Shown here in pieces: positions 47,071 to 56,168 of a stretch of DNA of 64,000 nt. The notes under the pieces were generated by a model. The model ran no database searches. It was not told where the DNA came from and saw only the letters and a list, made by a program, of their open reading frames with translations. Source of the DNA: Flavobacterium noncentrifugens (GTDB lineage Bacteria; Bacteroidota; Bacteroidia; Flavobacteriales; Flavobacteriaceae); contig NZ_FNEZ01000001.1 in the NCBI RefSeq assembly GCF_900100375.1, forward strand, positions 310,001-374,000, written 5' to 3'. How positions within the stretch are numbered: position 1 is the stretch's first letter; each line of letters begins with the position of its first letter. The position numbers and the translations under genes were made by a program.

Positions 47071-48315
47071 TTAGCTATTAAATTCTTCTTTTAATATTTT
47101 CATGACATCGAGGATCGTTTCTTCTTCAAGATCAGTTCTTCTTACGAGGTCATCGACATCTTGTTTCAGGATGCTTCTTGCGGTATCGAGTCCGATTTTA
47201 GCGAATTCTTCAATTACCCAGGCTTCGATCTCATCTGAAAACTCTGTCAATTCAACGTCATCTTCTTCTTCAGCAATGTTTCCTTCACGAATGACATCCA
47301 ATTCGTAACCCGTTAATAAACCAGCGAGTTTGATGTTGTGCCCGCCGCGTCCGATCGCTTTCGAAACTTCTTCCAGTTTCAGGAAAACTTCTGCTCTTTT
47401 AGTTTCTTCATTAATTTTGATGGAAGATACTTTTGCAGGGCTCAATGCTCTCGTAATATACAACTGGATGTTGCTGGTGTAATTGATCACGTCGATGTTT
47501 TCGTTTCCGAGTTCACGAACGATTCCATGGATACGCGATCCTTTCATTCCGACGCAGGCACCAACAGGATCGATTCTGTCATCGTAAGAATCTACGGCCA
47601 CTTTCGCTTTTTCACCTGGAATCCTTACTACGTTTTTGACCATGATCAAACCGTCAAAAACTTCCGGAATTTCCTGTTCGAATAATTTTTCGAGGAATTT
47701 CTCAGAGGTACGAGACATGATGATTTGCGGTTTGTTTCCTTTCAATTCCACGCTTTCGATGATGCCGCGAACGTTGTCACCTTTGCGGAAAAAATCCGAT
47801 GGAATTTGTTTTTCTTTCGGAAGCACAATCTCGTTTCCTTCATCATCGACTAAAATAACCACTCTTGGACGCACGTGGTGTACTTCTGCCGTATAAATAT
47901 CGCCGATCAGATCCTTAAATTGCTTGTAAAGATTCGTATTGTCATGTTCGTGGATTTTCGAGATCAAATTCTGGCGCAAAGCCAAAATCGCTCTTCTTCC
48001 AAGATCGATTAATTTTACTTCTTCAGAAACTTCTTCGCCAATTTCAAAATCGGGTTCGATTTTTCTGGCTTCGGTCAACGTAATTTCCTCATTTTCCAGA
48101 TCCAGATCGTCATCGGCAACGATCACGCGTCTTCTCCAGATTTCCATATCGCCTTTATCGGGGTTGATGATGATGTCAAAATTGTCATCCGACCCAAATT
48201 TTTTCTTCAGTGCATTTCTGAACACATCTTCCAATATCGCCATAAGCGTTACACGATCAATTAACTTGTCGTCTTTGAATTCTGAAAATGAATCGATTAA
48301 TGCTAAATTTTCCAT
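47071..48315 (-). CDS. nusA: Transcription termination/antitermination factor NusA
   Basis: A 414-residue protein with the N-terminal RNA polymerase-binding domain (residues 1-125), an S1 domain (about 130-200) and KH domains containing DPVGACVGMKGSRIHGIVREL and AIGRGGHNIKLAG. It lacks the E. coli C-terminal acidic repeats, as is usual outside gammaproteobacteria. It modulates pausing and termination. It lies between rimP and infB. Confidence 0.97.
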   Translation of the reverse strand: MENLALIDSFSEFKDDKLIDRVTLMAILEDVFRNALKKKFGSDDNFDIIINPDKGDMEIWRRRVIVADDDLDLENEEITLTEARKIEPDFEIGEEVSEEVKLIDLGRRAILALRQNLISKIHEHDNTNLYKQFKDLIGDIYTAEVHHVRPRVVILVDDEGNEIVLPKEKQIPSDFFRKGDNVRGIIESVELKGNKPQIIMSRTSEKFLEKLFEQEIPEVFDGLIMVKNVVRIPGEKAKVAVDSYDDRIDPVGACVGMKGSRIHGIVRELGNENIDVINYTSNIQLYITRALSPAKVSSIKINEETKRAEVFLKLEEVSKAIGRGGHNIKLAGLLTGYELDVIREGNIAEEEDDVELTEFSDEIEAWVIEEFAKIGLDTARSILKQDVDDLVRRTDLEEETILDVMKILKEEFNS

Positions 48316-48329
48316 GCCAACTCTTTAAA

Positions 48330-48791
48330 TTAAAATGTTATTGTAACAATTGCTTCTTTGATTTCTGAAAAAGGGATTTCCTGTGTCTTCTGAACGGTTT
48401 CTTTTCCTTTACCAACTTTTTTTGGTTCTCTTGCTTCCCACGACAGCGTGATGAATTCATCGGTTACGGCTGTCAGCTCGGCTTCAATGGTGTCGTTTGC
48501 GGTTTTTACTTTTAAATTCCGACCGATGTTTTTACGGTACTGGCGGATGTTTTGCAACGGCGCCAATCCGCCTGATGCGACTTCAAGTGAAAAATCCTGT
48601 TCTTCACGGTCTAAATTGTGCTCGATCGCCCTGCTGATGTCAATGCAGTCTTGCAAAGTCACGCCCAGATCGCCATCTAAAGTTACAATAATTTTGAAAC
48701 CGTCGGTAATCGTGAGATCGATCAAAAAAACATTTGGTTTTTCTGCCAATCCCGCATCAAGTAAGTCCTGAACTTTTTCTCTAAATGTCAT
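48330..48791 (-). CDS. rimP: Ribosome maturation factor RimP
   Basis: A 153-residue protein needed for 30S subunit assembly, with an N-terminal alpha/beta domain ([19 protein letters not shown]) and a C-terminal SH3-like domain. It is the first gene of the conserved rimP-nusA-infB operon. A strong promoter and a leader hairpin precede it. It is divergent from the universal stress protein gene. Confidence 0.95.
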   Translation of the reverse strand: MTFREKVQDLLDAGLAEKPNVFLIDLTITDGFKIIVTLDGDLGVTLQDCIDISRAIEHNLDREEQDFSLEVASGGLAPLQNIRQYRKNIGRNLKVKTANDTIEAELTAVTDEFITLSWEAREPKKVGKGKETVQKTQEIPFSEIKEAIVTITF

Positions 48792-48799
48792 ATGCTTAT

Positions 48800-48824
48800 A
48801 AAAAGAGGGGACGCCTGTCCCCTC
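48800..48824 (-). promoter_or_regulatory. Leader hairpin before rimP, possible attenuator
   Basis: Perfect 8-bp GC-rich stem (GAGGGGAC/GTCCCCTC, 48805-48824, loop of 4) followed on the minus strand by five U and then the rimP start 8 bases later. It lies inside the probable 5' leader, so it looks like an intrinsic terminator used for attenuation. Confidence 0.55.
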
Positions 48825-48852
48825 ATTATTCAGTTTTTAATAAATAACGGTG

Positions 48853-48880
48853 CAAATATAATGATTTTTTTATAAATCAA
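48853..48880 (-). promoter_or_regulatory. rimP operon promoter
   Basis: -7 element TATATTTG (48853-48860) with a TTG -33 element at 48878-48880, spacing 17 bp. The predicted start gives a leader of about 55 nt that contains the hairpin. A second TACATTTG lies further upstream (48890-48897). Confidence 0.6.
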
Positions 48881-48969
48881 AAAATCAGGCAAATGTAAAA
48901 TTATTTCTTATCTTTATTGTATCAACAATATTGAAGTTTTTTACACAATTTCTTACAAACATTTACACC

Positions 48970-49794
48970 ATGAAAAGAATTTTAGTCCCAACCGATTTTT
49001 CCCCACACGCAGAATACGCCCTTAAAGTCGCTGCACAGATCGCAAAGGAAAACAACAGCGAAATTATTTTACTGCACATGCTGGAATTGCCCCATCAGGG
49101 AAGTGACGCACTTGGAGCCGGAAGCGACATTCCTGAAATCATGTTCTTTAAAAACAAAGCCATCAGCAATCTTGAAGATTTGATGGACGTTGATTACCTC
49201 GAAGGCATTCCCGTTTCAGAAATCGTTCAGTTTGAAAAAGCTTTTGAAGGCATTCTGGCGGTGAGTAAGAAAAACGACATCGACTTTATCGTTATGGGTT
49301 CGCATGGCGCAAGTGGTTTCCAGGAAATGTTCATTGGTTCGAATACTGAAAAAGTCGTTCGCTTTTCAGATGTTCCCGTACTTGTGATTAAAAACGAAAC
49401 TGAAGTGTTTAAAGCGTCGAATTTCGTATTTGCTTCTGATTTTTCAAACGAGATCAAAAAACCTTTTAAACAACTGACCGAATTTGCCCGCGCTTTCAAC
49501 GCGCAATTGCATCTGGTCATGATCAATACACCGAATACTTTTAAACCAACACACCTTGCCGAGAAAATCATGAGCGATTTTATCCGCGAATTCGATTATC
49601 CAAACCACTCGCTTCATATTTATAATGATGTGAACGTTGAAAAAGGCGTACTCAATTTTTCAAACAGCGTCAATGCCGATCTGATCGGATTGTGCACGCA
49701 CGGAAGAACTGGTTTTGCCCATTTTTTCAACGGAAGCATCAGCGAAGATCTTGTAAATCACGCAGTAAGGCCTGTAATCACTTTCAAAATATAA
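48970..49794 (+). CDS. Universal stress protein, double UspA domain
   Basis: A 274-residue cytoplasmic protein of two tandem Usp domains. The first starts MKRILVPTDFSPHAEYAL and has the ATP-binding loop GSHGASGFQEMFIGSNTEK. The second has CTHGRTGFAHFFNGSIS. The start at 48970 is the family start; a longer frame upstream has no similarity. It is divergent from rimP and followed by a terminator shared with tRNA-Gln. Confidence 0.92.
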   Translation: MKRILVPTDFSPHAEYALKVAAQIAKENNSEIILLHMLELPHQGSDALGAGSDIPEIMFFKNKAISNLEDLMDVDYLEGIPVSEIVQFEKAFEGILAVSKKNDIDFIVMGSHGASGFQEMFIGSNTEKVVRFSDVPVLVIKNETEVFKASNFVFASDFSNEIKKPFKQLTEFARAFNAQLHLVMINTPNTFKPTHLAEKIMSDFIREFDYPNHSLHIYNDVNVEKGVLNFSNSVNADLIGLCTHGRTGFAHFFNGSISEDLVNHAVRPVITFKI

Positions 49795-49813
49795 TTCTAG
49801 AATCCATCCAAAT

Positions 49814-49846
49814 AAAAAAACTCCTCAGTTTCCTGAGGAGTTTTTT
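49814..49846. terminator. Bidirectional terminator between usp and tRNA-Gln
   Basis: Perfect 8-bp stem CTCCTCAG/CTGAGGAG (49821-49828 and 49833-49840) with A and T runs on both sides, serving the convergent stress-protein gene and tRNA-Gln. Confidence 0.9.
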
Positions 49847-49847
49847 G

Positions 49848-49918
49848 TTGGCCCACAAGGACTCGAACCTTGAACGACTGCACCAAAAACAGTAGTGTTA
49901 CCATTACACCATGGGCCA
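49848..49918 (-). tRNA. tRNA-Gln (anticodon TTG)
   Basis: Cloverleaf on the minus strand: acceptor TGGCCCA pairs with TGGGCCA, D arm GTGT/ACAC, anticodon arm ACTGT/GCAGT with loop TTTTGGT (anticodon TTG), T arm CAAGG/CCTTG with TTCGAGT, discriminator A. CCA is not encoded. Confidence 0.95.
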
Positions 49919-49941
49919 ATTCCATTGCTGTTAAGCGAGGG

Positions 49942-49949
49942 CAAATTTA
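49942..49949 (-). promoter_or_regulatory. Candidate tRNA-Gln promoter -7 element TAAATTTG
   Basis: Exact TAnnTTTG match, 23 bp before the tRNA 5' end. The 200 bp to its right, up to the start of the DUF2723 gene, are AT-rich and hold nothing else I can identify apart from a weak TTTCTTTG near 50120. Confidence 0.55.
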
Positions 49950-50150
49950 ATACAAATTTTATTTTTCACAAACATTTCCTGCTTTTTTATAAAAAAATTT
50001 TTGGTGTAACATTTTTAAAATTTTTAAAGTCTTTAAAATCTGCTATTAGGAAAGGAATACTGGGATCTTAAGTTTTAGAAATTTTTGTTAATATCCGTTT
50101 CTTTGGGCAAAAAATAGTTTCTTTGTATCGCAAAATATTATGACACTCGT

Positions 50151-53100
50151 ATGACGACATTTAATTTCAGTAAATGGAATACAATTACAGGCTGGTTTGC
50201 CTTCGCGATCGCCTTACTAACTTATACTTTAACCGTAGAACCAACAATGAGTTTCTGGGATTGCGGCGAATACATCGCAACTGCAGCCAAGCTTGAAGTA
50301 GGCCATCCGCCTGGAGCGCCATTATTCCAGATGATCGGGGCGTTCTTCGCTATGTTTGCGACGGATAAAACACATGTAGCTTTGATGGTCAACATGATGT
50401 CGGTGTTTTCAAGCGCCTTTACTATTTTGTTCCTATTCTGGTCTTCTACGATAATCCTGAAAAAAATAATTGCACGGGTTTCAGAACTCAACACCAGCAA
50501 TTCAATCGTCATTTTAGGAGGTTCATTTGTAGGCGCTTTGGCTTACACTTTTTCTGATAGTTTCTGGTTCAATGCCGTCGAGGCCGAAGTATATGCGATG
50601 GCGACTTTACTCATTGCGCTGTTATTCTGGCTCGGATTGCGTTGGGAACAAGACATGAATACACCACGCGGCAACAAATGGCTTTTAATTATTTCACTGG
50701 TCGTCGGGCTTTCTTTCGGAGTTCACTTTATGGCGTTGCTTACGATCCCGGCAATCGGATTGTTGTATTATTTTAAAAATTACCAAACCGTTACGATTAA
50801 GAATTTCATTATTGCGAATGTAGCATCTGTATCGGTTTTCCTTGTTATTTACAAATGGCTGCTTCCATGGACTATGGGATTCTTCGGAAAAACTGAGATC
50901 TTCATGGTCAACAACCTCGGAATGCCATTCAATTCCGGAACGATTTTCGTTGCTTTGGTGTTAATCGCATTGTTTTATTTTGGGATCAAATACACCCATC
51001 AAAAAGGAAAAGTTTTCTATAACACGATCATTTTATGCACCTTATTTATATTAATTGGATTTTCTACCTGGATGATGCTGCCCATTCGCGCCAATGCCAA
51101 TACGGTCATCAATGAAAACAAACCATCAGATGCCGCAGAGGTTTTAGCCTATTACAACCGAGAACAATACGGTGTGAATCCCTTGTTTTACGGCCCGCAA
51201 TTTTCGGATATGTTCGTTGGCGTGGATGAAGAAAATCCTTATTCTGATAAAGCGCCGAATTACGAGCGTGATTACAAAACCAACAAATATGTAATTACCA
51301 ACAATTATAAAAACGCCGAACAAAACAGCAGCGATTCCCAAAAAGCATTTCTGCCAAGAATGTGGAGCACCGATCATGCTGAAAATTACATGAATTTTAC
51401 GCATCCGCTGAAATTTAAGATTAAACCCGAATATTCTGAAGAAAAAGAACTCGTTGATATTATTGCTGAATTCAGGAAAGCATACGCTTCACACGACATT
51501 GACAACGCCGGTTATGTGACGTTCCTGAAAAGTTATGGCGATTATCTAAATATTGAAAAGCCTACCACTTTTGACAATTTAGGCTTTATGGTCGAATACC
51601 AATTTGGCTATATGTACTGGAGGTATTTAATGTGGAATTTCACCGGAAGGCAAAACGACATTCAGGGAAAATATGACAACCTCGACGGAAACTGGCTTAG
51701 CGGCATCAATTTTATCGATGAAATGCATTTGGGTTCGCAGGAAAATCTTCCTTACGATGTCTTGCACAACAAAGGACGAAATATGTATTTTTTCCTGCCA
51801 TTCATTCTCGGGATCATCGGATTGCTTTACCACGCAAACAAAGACCTTAAAAGTTTTTATGTGCTTTTGGCGTTGTTTTTATTTACAGGACTGGCATTAA
51901 AAATTTACCTGAATGAGCGTCCGTTTGAGCCAAGAGAACGCGATTATGCCTTGGTAGGATCATTCTACGTTTTCGCGATCTGGATCGGATTTGGAGTGTA
52001 CGCGATCTACGATAAATTTAAAAATTACCTGCAACCAAAATTGGCCGGCCCGATTGTCATTGCAGCCGCTTTGCTCGCAGCACCGGTTTTAATGGCTTCT
52101 CAAAATTGGGACGACCATGACCGTTCGAACAGATATACATCAATCGCAATGGCAAAGGCTTACCTGAATTCATGTGAGCCCAATGCGATATTATTTACGA
52201 TCGGAGACAACGATACGTTCCCGCTTTGGTATGCGCAGGAAATCGAACATTACAGAACCGATGTGAAAATCGTTTGTACAAGTTTGTTGATGACCGATTG
52301 GTATATTGATCAGATGAAAGCCAAATCGTATGAAGCCGACGGCGTTCCGATTACTTTTACACACGACCAATATGTAGGTGACAAACTCGATTATGCGGTT
52401 CACAGCCCGAAAACCGAAAACCGTTGGGACATCAAAAACCTATTGGAATTCATCGGAAGCGACAATCCGCAAACGCTGATCGAAATGGGCAACGGCCAGA
52501 AAATCCATTTTTATCCGACGAATAAAATCCGAATTACTATCGACAAAGAAACCATTATCAAAAATAAAGTGGTCAGCCCGCAATATTATGATTCGATCGT
52601 TCCGTACATCGACGTCGACATCAAAGGACAGGCAATCTATAAAAACCGCCTCATGATGCTGGACATCGTGAAAAACAACAACTGGAAACGCCCGATGTAT
52701 TTTACCGGCGGAAGTTTTGGCGATGACGATTACATCTGGATGAAAGATTACCTTCAGCTTGAAGGCATGGTTTACAAACTTATCCCGGTTAAGACTGCAA
52801 TTCCAAAAGACGGCAGCCCGCTCGACATGGGACAGATCGATTCTGAAAAAATGTACAACATCGTCATGAAATGGGATTGGGGCAATAGCAACAGCCCGAA
52901 AATCTACCACGATCCTGAAACGCGCAAAAACAGCATTTCTTACCGTACAAACCTTGCACGATTGATGGAGCAACTGATCAATGAAGGCAAAAAAGACAAA
53001 GCTAAAAAGATCATCGATCTGGCGATGGACAAAATGCCGCTGAAATATTTCGGCTATTATTCACTGCTCGATCCGTTTGCCGGAGGTTATTATGAAATCG

Positions 53101-53354
53101 GCGAAAAAGAAAAGGCGCGCCATTTGCTTGATGAGTTAATGACGAAATACAAGCAAAATCTTGATTATTACAAAGAATTGCGCCCTTCTGAGCAAAGCGA
53201 TATCATCATTGACATCATAACCGACATCGAGCGTTACAGAGGCTTGCTGCATGTCATGAAAGACCGCGGCGATATTGAATATTACAACAAAAACAAATCA
53301 ACATTCAATTCCTACAACAAAATGTTCGAGCGTTTTGGAAGAGACAATGAATAA
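50151..53354 (+). CDS. DUF2723 membrane glycosyltransferase-like protein
   Basis: A 1067-residue protein with about 12 N-terminal membrane helices (residues 15-310 and 545-660) and soluble parts between and after them. The DUF2723 signature is plain: TVEPTMSFWDCGEYIA with the acidic pair, then HPPGAPLFQM. The family belongs to the GT-C type of lipid-linked sugar transferases related to protein O-mannosyltransferases, and is common in Bacteroidota. The C-terminal soluble part has TPR-like helices (RHLLDELMTKYKQNLDYYKE). The acceptor is unknown. It has its own terminator. Confidence 0.88.
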   Translation: MTTFNFSKWNTITGWFAFAIALLTYTLTVEPTMSFWDCGEYIATAAKLEVGHPPGAPLFQMIGAFFAMFATDKTHVALMVNMMSVFSSAFTILFLFWSSTIILKKIIARVSELNTSNSIVILGGSFVGALAYTFSDSFWFNAVEAEVYAMATLLIALLFWLGLRWEQDMNTPRGNKWLLIISLVVGLSFGVHFMALLTIPAIGLLYYFKNYQTVTIKNFIIANVASVSVFLVIYKWLLPWTMGFFGKTEIFMVNNLGMPFNSGTIFVALVLIALFYFGIKYTHQKGKVFYNTIILCTLFILIGFSTWMMLPIRANANTVINENKPSDAAEVLAYYNREQYGVNPLFYGPQFSDMFVGVDEENPYSDKAPNYERDYKTNKYVITNNYKNAEQNSSDSQKAFLPRMWSTDHAENYMNFTHPLKFKIKPEYSEEKELVDIIAEFRKAYASHDIDNAGYVTFLKSYGDYLNIEKPTTFDNLGFMVEYQFGYMYWRYLMWNFTGRQNDIQGKYDNLDGNWLSGINFIDEMHLGSQENLPYDVLHNKGRNMYFFLPFILGIIGLLYHANKDLKSFYVLLALFLFTGLALKIYLNERPFEPRERDYALVGSFYVFAIWIGFGVYAIYDKFKNYLQPKLAGPIVIAAALLAAPVLMASQNWDDHDRSNRYTSIAMAKAYLNSCEPNAILFTIGDNDTFPLWYAQEIEHYRTDVKIVCTSLLMTDWYIDQMKAKSYEADGVPITFTHDQYVGDKLDYAVHSPKTENRWDIKNLLEFIGSDNPQTLIEMGNGQKIHFYPTNKIRITIDKETIIKNKVVSPQYYDSIVPYIDVDIKGQAIYKNRLMMLDIVKNNNWKRPMYFTGGSFGDDDYIWMKDYLQLEGMVYKLIPVKTAIPKDGSPLDMGQIDSEKMYNIVMKWDWGNSNSPKIYHDPETRKNSISYRTNLARLMEQLINEGKKDKAKKIIDLAMDKMPLKYFGYYSLLDPFAGGYYEIGEKEKARHLLDELMTKYKQNLDYYKELRPSEQSDIIIDIITDIERYRGLLHVMKDRGDIEYYNKNKSTFNSYNKMFERFGRDNE

Positions 53355-53373
53355 GATTTGAATTTTAAATATC

Positions 53374-53411
53374 AAATGTGCCAATTTGGAAACTGATTGG
53401 CACATTTTTTT
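53374..53411 (+). terminator. Terminator after the DUF2723 gene
   Basis: Perfect 12-bp inverted repeat AAATGTGCCAAT/ATTGGCACATTT with a T run. Confidence 0.9.
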
Positions 53412-53429
53412 AATTCATTTTCTTGCACC

Positions 53430-53468
53430 CATTAAGGCATTAAGTTTCATTTTCTTAATGCCTTAATG
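53430..53468. repeat. 15-bp inverted repeat with internal direct repeat
   Basis: Arms CATTAAGGCATTAAG (53430-53444) and its perfect complement (53454-53468) with a 9-nt loop. Each arm contains CATTAAG twice. It lies between the DUF2723 terminator and the deacetylase gene and lacks a T run, so it is not an ordinary terminator. Confidence 0.75.
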
Positions 53469-53512
53469 GTTTAAAATAAAATTTAGTTTTTAGAATCCTT
53501 ATTTGTCTGCCA

Positions 53513-54145
53513 ATGAAACTCTGGATCAAAACCCACAAAATCATCAAATGGCTGTTTCCAAAATACGTTTGGGAAATTCCAAATGCCGAGAACAAAGTCT
53601 ACCTGACTTTTGATGACGGCCCGATTCCCGAAGTCACCGAATTCGTTTTATCCGAACTTAAAAAATATAATGCAAAAGCCACTTTTTTCTGCATCGGCGA
53701 TAACATCAGGAAAAATCCGGGCGTTTTTAAAAAAGTCATTGCGTCGGGAAACGCCATCGGAAACCACACTTTCAACCATTTAAAAGGCTGGGAAACCGAA
53801 ACGGAAAAGTATATTGAAAATGTAAAATTATGCGAAGTGCAAATGGAGCAGCATCAAATCAAAACAAATTTAGTACGTCCGCCTTATGGAAAGATCAAAA
53901 GATCGCAGGCGAAAATCCTGACGAAATCTGGTTACAGAATCATCATGTGGGACATTGTCAGCGCCGATTTTGATTCACATGTCACCCAGGAAGAATGTCT
54001 GCAAAACATATTGAAAAATGTAGCATCGGGAAGCATCATCGTTTTTCACGACAGCATCAAAGCATTTCCAAACATGCGGTATGCATTGCCTGAAACGTTG
54101 AAATTTCTTTCCGAAAAAGGATTTAAGTGTGAAGTCTTGGCCTAG
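53513..54145 (+). CDS. Polysaccharide deacetylase (NodB family)
   Basis: A 210-residue protein with the NodB fold motifs TFDDGP (about residues 31-36, catalytic Asp and metal Asp), NHTFNH with the two metal histidines, RPPYG, and a late GSIIVFHDS. It would remove acetyl groups from cell-wall or capsule amino sugars. There is no convincing signal peptide; the N-terminus may anchor it weakly. It converges with the thioredoxin-like gene, sharing a CTAG that carries both stop codons. Confidence 0.92.
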   Translation: MKLWIKTHKIIKWLFPKYVWEIPNAENKVYLTFDDGPIPEVTEFVLSELKKYNAKATFFCIGDNIRKNPGVFKKVIASGNAIGNHTFNHLKGWETETEKYIENVKLCEVQMEQHQIKTNLVRPPYGKIKRSQAKILTKSGYRIIMWDIVSADFDSHVTQEECLQNILKNVASGSIIVFHDSIKAFPNMRYALPETLKFLSEKGFKCEVLA

Positions 54146-54438
54146 ATTTGTTCCTGCACGAGCCCAATGATCGTATTGGCATCGAGTTCCCCGGATTGCC
54201 TCCAGATCATTTGTCCGCCTTTATAGATCATCAGCGTTGGCAAACCTTTGATGCGAAGTGCATCGGCCAGTTCCTGATTCTTATCAACATCGATTTTGAT
54301 CACTTTTGCCTTGTCGCCCAAAGCGGCAGCGACGTCGCGAATGACCGGATGCATCGATACTGAAGATTCGTTCCACTCTGTGTAAAAGTCAATTAACACC
54401 GGAACCTGCGCATTTATAAGTTCTCCAAATTTTGACAT
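54142..54438 (-). CDS. Thioredoxin-fold protein lacking the redox cysteines
   Basis: A 98-residue cytoplasmic protein with the thioredoxin order VLIDFYTEW, then KVIKIDVDKN, then the cis-proline GLPTLMIYKGG. Where thioredoxins have WCGPC, this protein reads WNESSVSMHP, and no cysteine occurs anywhere in the sequence. It therefore cannot do disulfide exchange and probably acts as a binding or scaffold protein. It follows the metallophosphoesterase gene on the same strand. Confidence 0.85.
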   Translation of the reverse strand: MSKFGELINAQVPVLIDFYTEWNESSVSMHPVIRDVAAALGDKAKVIKIDVDKNQELADALRIKGLPTLMIYKGGQMIWRQSGELDANTIIGLVQEQI

Positions 54439-54510
54439 AAAACCAAAATATTTATTTTCTAAACCTCGCGATTAGAGATATTACGATACAAAAGTAACAT
54501 TTTTAACGAA

Positions 54511-55743
54511 TTATGCTAATTTTTGCCCTTTTTTTAGTTCGAGAACCGTGATTTCAGGCATGATCCCAACGCGTCCCGGATAAGCATGATAACCAAAACC
54601 GCGGTTCACATAGACATATCTTCCAAATTCTTCATATAAGCCAGCCCACTGTTTATAGACGTATTGCGCCAAGCTCCATTTGAAATAGCCCGGAATTTCA
54701 ATCCCGAACTGCATGCCGTGTGTATGTCCGGCCAGCGTTAAATGGTAATTCGTCGGGTGGTTTTTGACTTCATATTCCCAATGGCTTGGATCATGGCTCA
54801 TTAAAATCTTGAAATCTTCTTTTTTGAGGTTTTGCGAAGCTTTGTGCAAATCGCCCGCCTGCTTAAAATTTTTGCCCCAGTTTTCTACGCCAACAAGTGC
54901 AATCCTGCCGTTTCCTTTTTCGATAAATGCATGTTCGTTCAGCATCAGTTTAAAATCAATTTGCCTGTGCAGATCTTTAATTGCCGCAAAATTATCGTCT
55001 TTCGCTTTCGCAGATTTCCAGTCGATGTATTCACCGTAATCGTGGTTTCCTAGAACGGAATATTTGCCGAAATCGTGTTTCCTGATGCGGTTGAACGTTT
55101 CGAGCCACGGATGCATTTCAGTCGCATGCGTATTCACGATATCGCCGGTAAACAAAATCATATCCGAATCCTGTTCATTGATCAAATCGATCGCATAGTT
55201 GATCTTTTCGGGATTGTCGAAACTTCCGCTGTGCACATCTGAAATCTGGGTGATCTTAAATCCGTCGAAAGCATCAGGAAGATCGGGAAAGTAAACGGTT
55301 TGTTTTAAAACCTTGAAATTATAACGTCCGATGGCAATTCCGTAAATCAAAGACAAAAACGGAATAGCTGCCAATCCAAATCCGACCTGGCTAACGAATT
55401 TTCTCCGCGTCGGAAAAACGCTCGTATCAATATCTGCATTAATAAAATAATTGATCCCGCCACGAAATAACCTGTAAATATCTTCGCCAAACATGATCAG
55501 CATCAATACAATTTTCGGAACATATACCAATAACAGCAAACCCATCGTAAATAAAGTCTGTTTTGTTTGCCCAACCGACCGATCGAATTGCGTGAAAGAA
55601 TAAACAATGAAAACAAGCAGCAACAAGCTGATAACCTGATAAGAAAGCAGCGCCCAACGAAGTTTGGTTAGGGTGCGAAACGCCTGAAAAGCATAGAACT
55701 CGATGAACAACAACACTGCGATAAGCAAAAGCCAACGAACCAT
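54511..55743 (-). CDS. Membrane-anchored metallophosphoesterase
   Basis: A 410-residue protein with three or four N-terminal membrane helices (residues 3-20, 30-50, 65-85, 118-138) and a calcineurin-type phosphoesterase domain. Metal-binding motifs are ISDVHSG (Asp169, His171), FTGDIVN, LGNHDYGEY and the late HTHGMQFG. This layout matches the YaeI/YkuE family that hydrolyses lipid-linked pyrophosphates or similar. The product name is general; the substrate is unknown. Confidence 0.9.
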   Translation of the reverse strand: MVRWLLLIAVLLFIEFYAFQAFRTLTKLRWALLSYQVISLLLLVFIVYSFTQFDRSVGQTKQTLFTMGLLLLVYVPKIVLMLIMFGEDIYRLFRGGINYFINADIDTSVFPTRRKFVSQVGFGLAAIPFLSLIYGIAIGRYNFKVLKQTVYFPDLPDAFDGFKITQISDVHSGSFDNPEKINYAIDLINEQDSDMILFTGDIVNTHATEMHPWLETFNRIRKHDFGKYSVLGNHDYGEYIDWKSAKAKDDNFAAIKDLHRQIDFKLMLNEHAFIEKGNGRIALVGVENWGKNFKQAGDLHKASQNLKKEDFKILMSHDPSHWEYEVKNHPTNYHLTLAGHTHGMQFGIEIPGYFKWSLAQYVYKQWAGLYEEFGRYVYVNRGFGYHAYPGRVGIMPEITVLELKKGQKLA

Positions 55744-55828
55744 TTTTGAGATATTTTTGACAAATTAACAAAGAATCCAATTGCGGGGCGCATTCATTCT
55801 GTAAATTTTAACGATTGCCCTAAAAACT

Positions 55829-55859
55829 AAAAGCCGGCAAATGACATTGCCGGCTTTTT
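55829..55859 (-). terminator. Terminator after the small secreted protein pair
   Basis: Perfect 12-bp inverted repeat AAAAGCCGGCAA/TTGCCGGCTTTT with a 6-nt loop and a U-rich end in the minus direction (T run on the plus side too). Confidence 0.88.
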
Positions 55860-55929
55860 CGTTAACCAAAACTATTAAACTATGATTACAAAAAACCTCT
55901 TACCATTCTTTGCAACCGGGAAATACTAA

Positions 55930-56142
55930 TTATTTTTTAGTTTTTGCAGCTTCCGCTTTTACTTCAGCTTTAGCCATTTTTGCGTCTGCCTTAGCTTCAG
56001 TTTTTGCAGCTTTAGCGTCGGCTTTCATTTCAGTTTTATGCTTTTTAGCATGTTTTTCAACTTTAGCTGCTGGCGCATCCTGAGCAAACGCCATAGTTGT
56101 TGTTAATCCTAAAACCGCTGCGATCATCATTAAATTTTTCAT
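55930..56142 (-). CDS. Small secreted Lys/Ala-rich protein 1
   Basis: Not a recognised family. A 70-residue protein: signal peptide MKNLMMIAAVLGLTTTMAFA, then a mature part of about 49 residues made almost only of Ala, Lys, Glu, Asp, Met and Thr in AKxxAKAEAKAD-type repeats, predicted to be a cationic helix. It is a tandem paralogue of the next gene upstream, 26 bp away, and ends at a terminator. Its composition recalls the E. coli acid-shock protein Asr. Regulation by the neighbouring two-component system is inferred from the shared promoter box. Confidence 0.8.
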   Translation of the reverse strand: MKNLMMIAAVLGLTTTMAFAQDAPAAKVEKHAKKHKTEMKADAKAAKTEAKADAKMAKAEVKAEAAKTKK

Positions 56143-56168
56143 GATATTGATTTTTTATTTGTTATAAA

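Noticed and set aside
55882-55929. A 15-codon plus-strand frame (MITKNLLPFFATGKY) next to the small secreted proteins
   Set aside because: No promoter was found and it runs antisense into the terminator region of the pair; too short to support without conservation data.
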